Shown here piece after piece: positions 1 to 12,586 of a DNA stretch of 64,000 nucleotides (position 1 is its first letter; the number at the start of each line of letters is the position of its first letter). The stretch lies in the NCBI GenBank assembly GCA_029204225.1, contig CM055101.1:37861374-37925373 (forward strand), given 5' to 3'. The DNA is from Diphasiastrum complanatum (Eukaryota > Streptophyta > Lycopodiopsida > Lycopodiales > Lycopodiaceae). The translations under genes and the position numbers were made by a program. The notes below the pieces were generated by a model. That model ran no database searches and was not told the DNA's origin. It saw only the letters and a program-made list of their open reading frames with translations.

Positions 1-2853
1 ATAACTAGGCAGTTAACAGACTATCTTGGGAAAGGCCAAATTCAGACCAGTAGTTCACCATGGGCCTCACCAGTCCTATTGGTGAAAAAGAAAGAGGGAT
101 CTATGCGTCTTTGCGTAGATTACAGAGCCCTCAATAAAGTCACAATTAAGAATAAATACCCTATGCCTCGGGCAGACGAGTTGTTTGATCAACTCGACGG
201 GGCTAAGTTTTTCAGCAAAATAGACCTCAGATCGGGATATCATCAAGTCCGTATAAAATCGGAAGATGTCTCGAAAACAGCTTTTAGGACTCGTCACGGT
301 CATTATGAGTTTAAGGTGATGCCATTTGGGCTCACAAATGCTCCAGCTACCTTTATGACCTTGATGAACAGTGTCCTCAGACCATACTTGGGTAAGTTTG
401 TAGTCGTATTTTTAGATGACATCCTCGTCTACAGCAAAACGAGGAAGGAGCATCTAAAACACCTCAGAAAGGTGTTTCGACTGCTCAGAAAGCATAAGCT
501 TTATGCTAAACAATCCAAGTGTGAATTCTTCGTTGAAGAAGTAGCATATTTGGGTCACATTATCTCTTCAGATGGGATTAAGATGGACCCAAATAAGGTT
601 AAAGCCATACTCAGTTGGCTGAGACCTCAGAATATTTTGGAACTTCAAATCTTTCTTGGTCTGGCGGGATATTACAGACGATTTGTCAAGGAATATGCTC
701 AGATAGCAGTCCCTATGACAAATCTCCTTAAGGGGAAGGGAAAGGAGTTCATTTGGGAGTCCGCACAACAGGAGAGCTTTGATGCTCTCAAAACAGCCTT
801 AGCTACAGCACCAGTTTTAAAGGTCGTCGACCCCAATCAGCCATTTGTGGTCGAAACAGATGCTAGCGACTTTGCAGTAGGTGCTGTGCGAACTCAGGGT
901 GGACGACCAGTTGCGTTCGAGAGTAAAAAACTCGAGCCAGCACAGACTAGGTATAGTGCCTATCAAAAGGAACTCTTTTCTATAGTCCATGCCCTTAAGA
1001 CTTGGAGGCATTATTTGTATGGTGCCAACTTTGAGGTCCTGACAGACCATGAGAGTCTCAGATACCTTTGCAATCAACCTGAGCTTAGAGGTCGGAAAGC
1101 TCGTTGGGCAGAGTTGATGCAAGAGTTTGACATGTCTATCAGATATAGGCGTGGAAAATTCAATACAGTAGCAGATGCCCTTAGCAGAATGCCTATGATA
1201 AACGAGCTGAGTTTTACTCAGATTCGTAATGAGTTACTCGAGTCCTTGAGAGGGAAATGCCAGCATGATGCATTCTTCTCTATTATCTGGAACTCAGTCC
1301 AGAACAGACAGTTACAGACTCCAGAACCAGTTCCCGGGGCTGGTGCCAGTTCATCCAAGAATACGGCAGCTTCCGTTGAGGATGATAATGAGTCCGAGTA
1401 TACGTCGTCAGATGACGTTGAGGATTCTGAGCCTGTATTACCCAAGCAAACCCCAGTGGTTGAGGGTCAGTTGACTCAAGGATTCAAATGGAAACAGTAT
1501 TCCATTCAGGATGAGTACTTGCTCTATAGAGATAGAGTATGTGTCCCCAATTCAGAGGATTATAGGCAGCAGGTCCTATATGAATGTCATGACAATCCTA
1601 GCGCGGGACACCCAGGCATACAGAAGACCTATGAGCTTCTTCGTAGGCAATTTTTCTGGCCCAGTATGAAAAGGGACGTCCACCAGTATGTAACCAGTTG
1701 CCAGAAATGTCAAGTAAATAAAGCAGAGCGTTTAAAGGCAGGAGGGTTGTTGCATCCCTTAGAAATACCAGCTGGTAAATGGGAGAGTATCTCCATGGAT
1801 TTTATAGTAGGCCTGCCTAAAACCCAAAAGGGTAATGACGCTATATGGGTCACAGTTGACCGTCTGACCAAAATGGCTCATTTTATTCCGACCAAAACAA
1901 CCGTTAGAGCTCCAGAGTTAGCGAGGTTGTTTGTAGACGGGCTATTTAAATTGTACGGTCTACCTTCCGGCATAGTCAGCGACCGGGACAGTAAGTTTAC
2001 TGGAAATTTTTGGAAGGCAGTATTCCATCATCTCCATACTAAACTTAATATGAGTACCACCGACCATCCACAGACGGACGGTCAAACAGAAAGGGTAAAT
2101 CAAGTGCTGGAGGATATGCTTCGTGCATACGTCAGCAAGAGGCAGACTAATTGGGAGGAGTATCTCTCGATATTAGAGTTTGCTTACAACAGTACCAAAC
2201 ATTCAGCTACGGGATACAGCCCATTTATGCTGATGTACGGTTTTCAGCCACGCTCACCCACAGCTGTAGGGTTTAAACAAGAAAAAGTTGAAGCAGCCAG
2301 AAACTTTTTAGAAGACCTAAACCAGATGATAGAACATGCTAAGCGTAGCATTAGACAATCCCAGGATCGAGCCAGGCATTATGCAGATCCACACAGACGG
2401 GATGTGCAGTTCTCCACTGGTGAGAGAGTCTACTTGAGAGTCCCAGTTGACTCTAAAACCCTCAAATCAGGAGTGTGTGCTAAGTTGTCTCCAAGGTATT
2501 GTGGTCCCTTTACCATCAGTAGGAGACTAGGCGAGGTCACCTATGAACTAGAACTCCCACACAGCAGTAAGGTTTTTCCAGTTTTTCATGTAAGTCAGTT
2601 ACGAAAAGCCTTAACCAGATCAGATAATCTGGTAGGGGACAGTGTTCTAGTTCTCCCATTGGATCCTCAACAACCTCCACATGAACCAGAGGAAATTCTT
2701 GATAGTAGAGAGACGCAGACTCGTCATACTCTATACCGAGAATATCTGGTTAAGTGGAATGATCAGCCTGTTGAGAATGCCACTTGGGAAAGAGGCAGCG
2801 TCCTTCGCAAGATTTTTCCAGACTTTGTCTTAGAGGACCAAGACGGTTCTTAA
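1..2853 (+). CDS. Ty3/gypsy chromovirus Pol (RT, RNase H, integrase, chromodomain), 5' end cut by window
   Basis: Open from base 1 to the TAA at 2853, about 950 residues without a stop. In order: reverse transcriptase ([21 protein letters not shown], catalytic FLDD at about 410-421); RNase H (TDAS, KEL, TDHESL); integrase zinc-binding HHCC (two His at 1589-1614, CQKC near 1700), a DD35E core (MDF at about 1795, SDRDSKF at 1978, Glu of GQTERVNQ near 2090), and a C-terminal chromodomain ([13 protein letters not shown], 2740-2800). Chromodomains are thought to guide integration to heterochromatin. Gag and protease lie outside the window. The intact frame suggests a fairly young copy. It probably lies in, or just 5' of, the host gene's first intron. 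Confidence 0.93.
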   Translation: MTRQLTDYLGKGQIQTSSSPWASPVLLVKKKEGSMRLCVDYRALNKVTIKNKYPMPRADELFDQLDGAKFFSKIDLRSGYHQVRIKSEDVSKTAFRTRHGHYEFKVMPFGLTNAPATFMTLMNSVLRPYLGKFVVVFLDDILVYSKTRKEHLKHLRKVFRLLRKHKLYAKQSKCEFFVEEVAYLGHIISSDGIKMDPNKVKAILSWLRPQNILELQIFLGLAGYYRRFVKEYAQIAVPMTNLLKGKGKEFIWESAQQESFDALKTALATAPVLKVVDPNQPFVVETDASDFAVGAVRTQGGRPVAFESKKLEPAQTRYSAYQKELFSIVHALKTWRHYLYGANFEVLTDHESLRYLCNQPELRGRKARWAELMQEFDMSIRYRRGKFNTVADALSRMPMINELSFTQIRNELLESLRGKCQHDAFFSIIWNSVQNRQLQTPEPVPGAGASSSKNTAASVEDDNESEYTSSDDVEDSEPVLPKQTPVVEGQLTQGFKWKQYSIQDEYLLYRDRVCVPNSEDYRQQVLYECHDNPSAGHPGIQKTYELLRRQFFWPSMKRDVHQYVTSCQKCQVNKAERLKAGGLLHPLEIPAGKWESISMDFIVGLPKTQKGNDAIWVTVDRLTKMAHFIPTKTTVRAPELARLFVDGLFKLYGLPSGIVSDRDSKFTGNFWKAVFHHLHTKLNMSTTDHPQTDGQTERVNQVLEDMLRAYVSKRQTNWEEYLSILEFAYNSTKHSATGYSPFMLMYGFQPRSPTAVGFKQEKVEAARNFLEDLNQMIEHAKRSIRQSQDRARHYADPHRRDVQFSTGERVYLRVPVDSKTLKSGVCAKLSPRYCGPFTISRRLGEVTYELELPHSSKVFPVFHVSQLRKALTRSDNLVGDSVLVLPLDPQQPPHEPEEILDSRETQTRHTLYREYLVKWNDQPVENATWERGSVLRKIFPDFVLEDQDGS

Positions 2854-2864
2854 GGGGGAGGGAG

Positions 2865-3222
2865 TGTTACGAGCTCGTAACCAGTGCCGAACCCTAGAGA
2901 ACACAGATAGGTCAGATACCACAGTCAGGGTCGTGTCCAGCGTACATGACCAACAGGGCAAGACAGTGTGAGTAGTGTGCCCCAGCATGGTCCATAGCCA
3001 TGGCGGGCCTAACACAGCCTAGGGACCCTGTCAGCAGGATAGGGCCCCCAGTTGGGTCCCGACGTGCAGTCGGCCACGTCAGTGCCATGTGGCCGACACT
3101 TGGCAGTAGCATGCTACCAGTCCTCACACTGGGCTAGGAGGGGCTTACTCTATATCAGGGAGTAGGCAAGGTTGGGTGGATCAATTAGTGTTTGCCCTAC
3201 TGTGGTGTTAGGATCTATTACA
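2865..3222 (+). repeat. 3' LTR of the Ty3/gypsy element
   Basis: Begins TGTTACGAGC right after a purine tract (AAGGGGGAGGGAG, 2852-2864) that serves as polypurine tract, and ends CTATTACA at 3222. It matches the LTR at 35069-35473 along its whole length, except for a 47-bp tandem duplication in the latter. The two copies differ at scattered positions and belong to different insertions of one family. Confidence 0.88.
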
Positions 3223-3278
3223 GTTGCACTCTGCACCATATATTTCTAGGCCATCTCTTTTCAATTAATCGTTATGGT

Positions 3279-4343
<1,065 letters not shown>

Positions 4344-4348
<5 letters not shown>

Positions 4349-6193
4349 CTCCAAGTCGTATCAGCTAAATTCTAGATCTCGATATTTTTTCCCTTATAAT
4401 AATCGGTTTGACGATCATTGTTGCGGTCTACATGTTATTGTCATCGAAGCTTGTACATTCTTCCCTCATCCTCTTCTTGACACGCAACGCTAGTGATGTT
4501 CCTTACTTTGCTATAAGAAGGTGGCCCATGAGGAAGTTGGAGGCAAGAGACCTATATAGTGCTCTTCATTAAGAGCCTTTTGGTGTGCGTGTATCCCATG
4601 TGTCCTACCCCTAAGAAGAATTTATACCCTTGGACTCTTGATATAGGAAGGTGCAGAGGAAAGAGACACAAATTGGAGTGATTCCCAAGGTTTTCTCTTG
4701 CCAGTTGTGTGGAGGAGGTGCTAGAAGTTGGAGGTCTTGCCAGTCTATTCTTCTAGGTCTTTTCTTGCTAAGATCCTTCTCCTGCTTGGTGTTGGAGAAA
4801 GGTGACTACTACTCCCATTCATCGCCTTTGGTGAGGAATTGCTCTTCGTCTAGGTTCTTGCTTCAAGCTAGTGCTAGAAGGGAGGTGCTTACACTTTTCA
4901 TCTCCATCATCTTCTTTGGTTAAGATCTTGTCCAAGTTTCATGATCATAGGTGCTATTGGAAAACTCTTTGTAGATTGTGGCTTGCAACTACAAGTTGCT
5001 TCTGAGAAAGGATCAACATCATCCCCTTCTTCTCCCTCACTGAATTCTGATTTTTATTTGTTTCTCAATGCATGGAAAATCCACTCCTCCAACTTACTTG
5101 AATTTTTGTTCGTCTTCCTGTCCCTTGCTGTAGAAAACTTGTTTGAGATACTTATTGTGGTTTTGATTTTGAATCGGCATGCATGCCAAAGGTAACACTC
5201 CCATATGCTTATTATACATGTGAAGCTTTATATCTAAAATTCTAAGGTGAGGCTTGGGAGGCAGTGGTCTTTTGAGCAATTGTAAATTTCTACTGTTCTC
5301 TGGATATGACAATTGAGAAGTAAGCTAGCAGTTTCTTGTAGGTTTCATGTTGATGGAGCTAGGCTCTACTTCAATTGTTGCATGTTGCTTAAAAAGTGTT
5401 CAAATTGCATATGATAAGTTTTAGTCATGCATGTGTGAGTCTCCACCCAAATGTTATGATAATGATGCTCGTGGATGAGACAGTCATGTTGCTGCATATA
5501 GCTTTGGATGGTGGCAGAGTAATTATCATACATGTCTTTGTCCCATTTCGAAAGAAAAGTTCGTGTTGTGTGGCTGAAACGTTACTTCAATAGTAGAATG
5601 CCCAATATCGAATAATTCCACAACAGAAGGGTATAATAATCCATTGAAGCATCTTTGCAACAACCCAGGAGAATTTTACCATCACTAATGAGACAATTGT
5701 GCAGAATCTTCATGTAGAAGCATCTGTGTCACTGGTGGAATATCTCATGGAGGATCATAGGTAAGGAAGTAGCACATATAACTGGAGGTGTCAATGAATA
5801 TTGGTGTGATTGTCATGTAGGAGAGAGTGATGAGGATCAAGAGGAGGTAACAAAGTCTCAAGAAGAACTAAAGATGGAACAAACATGGGAAATTGTATAA
5901 AAGCCAAACATGGAAGATGTTTCAATGGAAGTTGTCATAGTGCACGGTGGATCAAAGTAACATGCAACTAGGTAAAATGTTCAAATAGCTTAACGGTGGT
6001 AGACATAGAAGAAAGGATGGATGGAGGAGAATGTTCTAAAGAGACATTATTTTAAATAATAGAAATACATTAGGACCTTGCCATTGTGGCTTTTATTAAG
6101 CGGACTCTCAAGTCATTATTACATAGTTCATTAAGTTGGGTTCACTTTGATACGATTGAGCAATAAGGGCCAAGTGGTATTGCTCTGGACCTT
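4344..6193. other. No gene recognised; AT-rich non-coding
   Basis: Short open frames here have no recognisable motif. I searched by eye for the missing host N-terminal exon (chorein start) and did not find it. Probably intron or degraded mobile DNA. Confidence 0.5.
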
Positions 6194-7165
6194 CTTGGAA
6201 CCATAGTTGCAGCGAATCGCGATTCGCCAGCTTCGCGATTCGGGAATCGCGATTCGCTGCAGCGAATCGTGGACAGAATCGCAAAAAAAAAAAAAAAAAC
6301 AAAAACCCGATTTTCGGCCTCCTCGTGCACAGAACCGCGCTAGTAGTGGAGGAGGCAAATTTTTTTTTTGAGAGCCGTGGGCGTCCAATCTTTGCAAGTG
6401 AATACTTGGCAGGCATCTACTCGACGATACGGAGTTGGTGTGCACGGTGCCGGGTGGGTCTGAGCTTCGTGGAGAGCGAAACGACCAAATTTCGATATTT
6501 GGTAAGTGTAGGCTTGATTTTTTGCAATTGTTGACATTGAGCTGTAGGCAACCAAATCGAGCGTAGTCTGGCTCTAGACCACCTTTCTTCACGCCCACAG
6601 TGATTTTTACAGCATCAGTTTCAGCCGTCACGACACGCCTAGCGAGATTTGAACACCACATTCCAAATGCTTGTGTATTTTGGCCATTTCCACAGAATGG
6701 CTTGTTGGAAACCGAGTGAGGTGATGTCTGAGCCTAGAATGCATTTGCACATGCTTGCACAGACTCCTATGACCTCCGTTCCGCCCGTCTACGTTCGTAT
6801 CACAAATTTCAATTTTCATGCCCTGATTCCATACTTTTTAGGGTTTAGACGTGGACCATCGTGCAAACATCTGCTAGGGGCGCGGTTTAGGCCCACACTG
6901 CACTCCTTTATGCCTGCACGGACTCCGACGCTAACGTCAGTCGCCTGTTATCCCTCATACAGAAATTATTCTATCCCATGCCCTAATCTCATGTTCTTCT
7001 TTGGCACTTGATATAATGTGTGAACTGGAATCGTTCTGATGTATGCTCTGGTATTTTGAGCTCTATTTGAGCTCGGTAATGTTGTTCAATGCAATGTATT
7101 TTTTTTTTCTACTGAACGTTTGCCTGATTATTTGTTGTTTGCAGGTTTAGGGTCGTGTTGATACG

Positions 7166-10100
7166 ATGCCGGTGCGGGACCGAGGCCTTTGGGCCGAGGT
7201 TGAGCTTACCGACAGGGATGTGGGCACACACCATGGCTCAGGCACCCGCAGATGGAGATGCTTGCATTGCGGTGGTCACTTCACGGGATCACTCACCAGG
7301 GTTAGGGCTCACTTGCTGCGGGTCAGAGGGCCAGATGGGCGGACATTGGGCATATCTGATTGCCCCAGAATTTCTGATGAGGATCTGCAGAGGTTGTCTA
7401 CCATGTACGGGCCCGGTACTGCATCACAGGGTTCTAGACAGGGACAGACAGCAGGAGCAGCTACAGGTAGGCATGCAGGAGGGCTCACAGGCAGACAGGC
7501 AGGGCCTACCATGGATATTGGGCCTAGTACATCACGGGCAGGGCATGGTATAGCTGCAGGGTGTAGTACATCATGGGTTGGGCATGGTACAGGTGCAGGG
7601 CCCAGTACATCATGGGCAGAGCATGGTACAGCTAGCATGGTTCAGGTGCAAGGCCCAGTAGAGCACCTTCAGTTCCATCCGCAGCAGCAGCAGGACCATC
7701 AGATGAGCATGTTGGTTCAGCAGCAGCGGGTGCTTCTCGACCCTCCTCCTCGGCAGCAGATGCACCACATGCTTCGGCAGATGTTGCCAGAGAGAGTGAC
7801 ACACCCACAGATCAGCCATCCGTTGGGCATGCCAGACCACGAGCACCATATACACAGCAGAGAGGGGTTAGGCCCAGGCAGCAGACCCTTGATCGAGGCG
7901 GCTGGCAGAGAGAGCAACAGGCCCGTTGCACTCGACTGTGTGGCCAGTTCTTTTACGAGTGCGGCATTGCCTTTGCTGTTGCTGACACTTGGGTGTTCAG
8001 GGAGTTCTGTGCACAGATGGCGGCCGTGGATGCTACATGGACACCTCCCAGGCGAGAGGCACTACGAGGCAGGTTGCTTTGTCAGGAGGAGGAGACCATC
8101 ACGCGGGAGTTGAGTTCCATTCGCTCAGCTTGGCAGCAGTAAGTAACTTGTCTTTGTAATCTCTTTGCATGTGTTTAGGATTTACTGGTGCCATAATTTT
8201 TGCATGTAGCTAATGGGTGTTTTGCGACAGGTATGGATGCACGATACTGAGCGATGGATGGACCGACATTCGTCGGCGATCCGTCATCAATGTCTTGGTT
8301 TCTTGCCCGCTTGGCACAGTATTCCTACGTGGCGTGGATGCCACTCGAGGTGGTGACGCCATCACAGCCGATTTCATATGGGAGGTCATTAGAGATGTTA
8401 TTGCTGACATCGGAGATGAGCACGTGGTTCAGGTTGTCACCGACAACGCCTCGAACTGCAAGCAGATGGGCGAGATTATGATGAGGGAGCACCCCTAGCA
8501 TTGTGTGGACACCCTGTGCTGCACATTGCATAGACTTGCTCATCCATGACCTATGTGCGCTTCCATGGATCAGAGAGGTATAGTTTGTTCTATTTGCTAT
8601 GCTTTCTTCCTTCGATGCTGCTAACCACGTCTCAACTACTGTCTAAACTTTTTTACTGGGTGTTTGTGTTGCAGATCACTTCTACGGCCATGTGCCTGGT
8701 CACTTTTGTCACCAGGAAGAGGCGTGTGTTGGCCCTGTTCCGCACCTTCTCCACCCTAAACCTGAAGAAGCCCGCACCCACACGCTTTGCTTTTTACTTC
8801 TTGGTGCTAGAGCGATTGGTGGTGGTGAAGGATGCATTGCGGCGGATGGTTTCCAGCGTGGCCTTCCGGGACTTTACAGACCTCCCCCATTCGGCATTTT
8901 TCCAGTCCACTGTGTACGGCGACGAGTTCTGGAGAGCTGCTGAGGAGATTAGTGGGATCCTACTACCCATTTACAGAGTGCTGCGTCTGGTAGATCGTGA
9001 GGGGTGCACCCTCGGTCTCATTTACGAGTTCATGGAGCGCATCGGCGAGGGGATTCTATTGTCAGCCTTGGACGAGCATAGGTATGACTCTTCAGTGTCT
9101 AGTTTGTTGTTTCTCACTCGAGTCTGATGCGTTTCTTTTATGCTATGGTTTAGTGATTGTTGTAATTTGTCTGCTGCAGGAGGCGCGAGATCTCACGCAT
9201 CTGGGAGGCCAGATGGGACTACTTCCACCGACCCATCCACGCCGTAGCCCACATGTTACACCCCTTGTGGCGCTCTACACGAGAGAGGGACGATCCGGAG
9301 CTGCACCGGGGATGGGTGGAGTACACGGAGCGCGTATGGCCCGGACCAGGTACGTGTGAGAAATCATTTGGTAGCAATGTTACTGCAGTATTGTACTCAT
9401 TGGTAGTGTCTGAATTTGAGGGGTCTTACATGTGCCATGTTTTTCCTTTTGCCAATAGGTCCGATGCTGGCCAACATTGCAAGCCAACTGCTCGCATTTG
9501 AGCGCTTCCAGTTTCCTTTCGATGGAGAGCAGAGTCGGCGGAGGGAGGATCAGCTGAGGCCCGTTACATGGTGGTGCATCCACGGGCGCAGCACAGGTGA
9601 CCTGAGGCGATTGGCTGAGAGAGTCCTTGCACAGGACTGTTCTGCAGGAGCTTGTGAGCGGAATTGGAGCACCTGGGCCTTGTATCACACGCAGAAGAGG
9701 AACAGGTTGTCCATCGAGCAGTGTAGGCGGTTGGTGTTTGTTAACACCAACGGCTGTATGCTGAGGCGCACACGAGGAGAGGGTCAGATGCTCGAGGTGA
9801 GTCACATCATCACCCCTTTTTTCTTGGTATGCTTTGGTGAATTGATTTGCTTTCAAAATATGCAGTGAGTTGCACAATACCTGCCTAACAACAATGTATT
9901 GTTTTTGGTTGCAGGTGGACCCCGACACTTGCTTGGTGGATTCGATAGCTGCTGCTCCTCGGGCACCACCCACACAGGAGGAGATGGATGATGAGATCCA
10001 TAGAGAGCTCTACAGACAGGCACAGGCTGACGCACGGGCTTTACGGCGGCAGAGGAGGACAGAGAGGCAGAGGGAGAGGGCTGAGGAGGGAGATGACGAG

Positions 10101-10250
10101 GTCTCGGAGGGTGGAGAGATGCTCGGGGCACACTATGTGGAGGAGGAGTGGGTTGAGGGAGATACAGAGGAGGACGAGGAGATGTGGGCGGAGGCACAGG
10201 GGGATGACCTGGCTGACCTGCTAGTGGACCCTGATGCAGAGACAGAGTAG
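7166..10250 (+). pseudogene. hAT transposase (BED finger, DUF659, hAT dimerisation), spliced, frameshifted
   Basis: Proposed exons 7166-8138, 8231-8577, 8675-9081, 9180-9349, 9459-9796 and 9915-10250, all GT-AG. The N-terminus has a BED-like finger (WRCLHCGGHFTG, RVRAHLL). A low-complexity linker of GHGT/STSW repeats follows. Exon 2 is DUF659 ([23 protein letters not shown]), and later exons give the helical core (LNLKKPAPTRFAF). Exon 5 carries the hAT C-terminal dimerisation domain (PVTWWCIHG, LAERVLAQDCSAGACERNWS). The tail is acidic and Arg-rich. A frame change between about 7650 and 7900 and a 1-base slip near 8493 break the gene. The element is otherwise so complete that recent mobility is plausible. 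Confidence 0.82.
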
Positions 10251-10662
10251 ACACAGGGCTGGGGGCAGCCAGATGGGGGCCAGAGGAGGGGAGAGAGGCA
10301 GAGGCAGAGGCAGAGGTAGAGGCAGGGAGAGGGGGGTGGTCCAGAGCCAGGGCACGCAGCAGGGATCCAGAGCACGCAGCAGAGCCAGGGCCACACCACG
10401 ACATATGGCTCCCTCCAGTTCCGATTCATCTGCGGACCCATGGGATCTGCAGTCCACAGATTCGGATGATTTATCCTACCATGACTCTGACGAGCCTTAG
10501 TTATATAGTTTTCATTACGTTCATGGAACATCATTGTACCCCTTTTTGGTGCCATGTGGCCCGATATTATATATTATGATGATCCTATTCACAGCATTGT
10601 CGTGATTCAGTATTGTTCTTTGTGGTTTTAGTTCAGTAACTTCGGTTTTATGGTTTATGATT

Positions 10663-10901
<239 letters not shown>

Positions 10902-11323
10902 AGTAAGTATGGTTGTTTTGTCAAAAATTGTTTCATTTAAGGCTAAAGTTCAGAATGATTCAGCATGGTTTTAGTTCCGTTTGTTGTGAATCGTGATCAG
11001 AGAGAGATAGAGAGAGGGAGAATCAGAGAAAGGGAGATTCCTGCTATGTTCACTAGGAATGCCCCAATGTGTTCACTTTTTTTTATATGGGATGCAGCTT
11101 TAGCGTAAAGGGACCATCCTGCACCTGAAACAGTCGGCAAACTACACAATCATACTCCCCTCGATCAGAGCTTTCATCTGATACCCATATTGCACAAAAA
11201 AATTTCAAAAAAAAAAAAAAATTTCAATTCTACACAATTCTGGGAAAATCCCGAATCGCGAATCGGGATCGCGATTCTGATCGCGATTCTGAATCGCGAT
11301 TCGCGAATCGCGCTGCAACTATG

Positions 11324-12227
11324 CTTGGAACCAATGCTTATATATGCCCTAATATGGTCACGTCTTGGAAGGTTCCCTTAAGGGCCTTTAGACATTATAA
11401 GTATGATCTAATAGTCATTCTACAATTGAAATTTTTGGTTCTTGGGGGTTTTTGTTTGGAAATGCTTCTCGTGTCTTTGCACGAGACGCACTAATAAGTT
11501 CCTTGGCAGGAGGGCTTGCACATTGGTTTAGCAAAGACATTCATTTAGAATTTGGCTATCATTGGGCCTTAAAATGGGGAATTGACCAGCAGAGTCCATG
11601 GCACCTATAAGTAGACCTACGTGCCTCATCAATGTTGGTTGATTGTTGAGAGGCTAGTTTAAGAGTAGCTTAGACTAATGTAGCATTGTAGTAGCTAAGA
11701 TTTTGCTTGTTCCTAACAACATACTTTTTAGATTGTCATTCTGCTTCTGTTCCTCAGTGATTGATCTATACATTTGCAGTGTGCCCTCTATTCTCCTCTT
11801 CTATGGATGGTTTGGTCATAACTAGCTTTTGATGCCACAATATTTTATGATAAAGTGCCTTTGAGCTAGGTTGGATCAAGCTGATGGAATCTCAACTTAT
11901 TTAGTTTGACTTACAAGTTACAGGAGAAAGAGAAACTTACTGTTTGAACATGAACTTCTTGAACTCATCAATGCTCTTGTTCTGTACAGTCTATTTCCTT
12001 GGTTAAGAAGATTATAATAATTTAGAAAATGTTTGGTTTTCATTTCGTTTAGGTGAAATTCATGTTGTGGAATCTATTCTCTGATGTGAATTCTAAATTT
12101 TAGAATCTTTTGTCTCATATAAATTTGCTTGTATTTGGTCAACCTTAGTAGTTTCCATCTGATTCCTTTGGAGTTCTTCATTGTAGTCTTTGACAGGCAT
12201 GCATGCCTCATGTTTAGTTGCCTACAG
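11324..12227 (+). other. Probable host intron upstream of exon a
   Basis: No coding potential seen. The stretch ends in the acceptor CCTACAG at 12227, so its 3' end is intronic. The matching donor was not found in the window. Confidence 0.55.
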
Positions 12228-12586
12228 TGTCAAATGTCAAAACCGAGCCTGTGGTGGTGGATATTGACAAGTTGGATTTGGTGCTTATTGAACAATACGG
12301 GAATGAATCCGACGCATCCGTTGCAGGGTAATAAATTTTTTTAAGTAGCTAACTGAGGGGCTTCAACTCTGGATTAATTCATAAATAACTTTTCCACAAA
12401 GTTGGTTTGACATGGCATAAAACCCTACTAAATACCCTCATTGGAATTAGTCACTCGTCTTCTTGTTAATAAGTTTAGTGAGACTTAGTTGTTTGTTGCT
12501 AATGCTTTTGCTTGTTTTTGTGATTGTTTAGGAATCACTCATTTGCAGGACCTACAAAAAGCTATAGCTATGGATTTGCAGATCAA
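12228..12586 (+). CDS. Host gene exons a and b (chorein-N region)
   Basis: Exon a is 12228-12327 (100 bp). It follows a CCTACAG acceptor, starts with the last two bases of a Val codon, reads [20 protein letters not shown] and ends GG|GTAATA. Exon b is 12532-12586 (55 bp), starts after TTTAG, reads through SYSYGFADQ and ends CAA|GTGAGT. The intron between them is 204 bp. A closer AG at 12548 was rejected because it breaks the frame. The spacing and the YGFA(D/E) motif match the N-terminal chorein module of UHRF1BP1-type proteins. These exons are too short to appear as ORFs. Confidence 0.82.

Noticed and set aside
6108-6661. Overlapping frames of 102 to 176 codons on the - strand
   Set aside because: They run through the hAT terminal palindromes and homopolymer runs and show no protein motif.
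7309-7917. Open frames on the - strand opposite the hAT transposase
   Set aside because: GC-rich low-complexity sequence keeps the opposite strand open; motifs are on the + strand.
12548-12586. Alternative acceptor for host exon b at TTTGCAG
   Set aside because: It would put a stop in the SYSYGFADQ frame; the acceptor at 12531 keeps it open.
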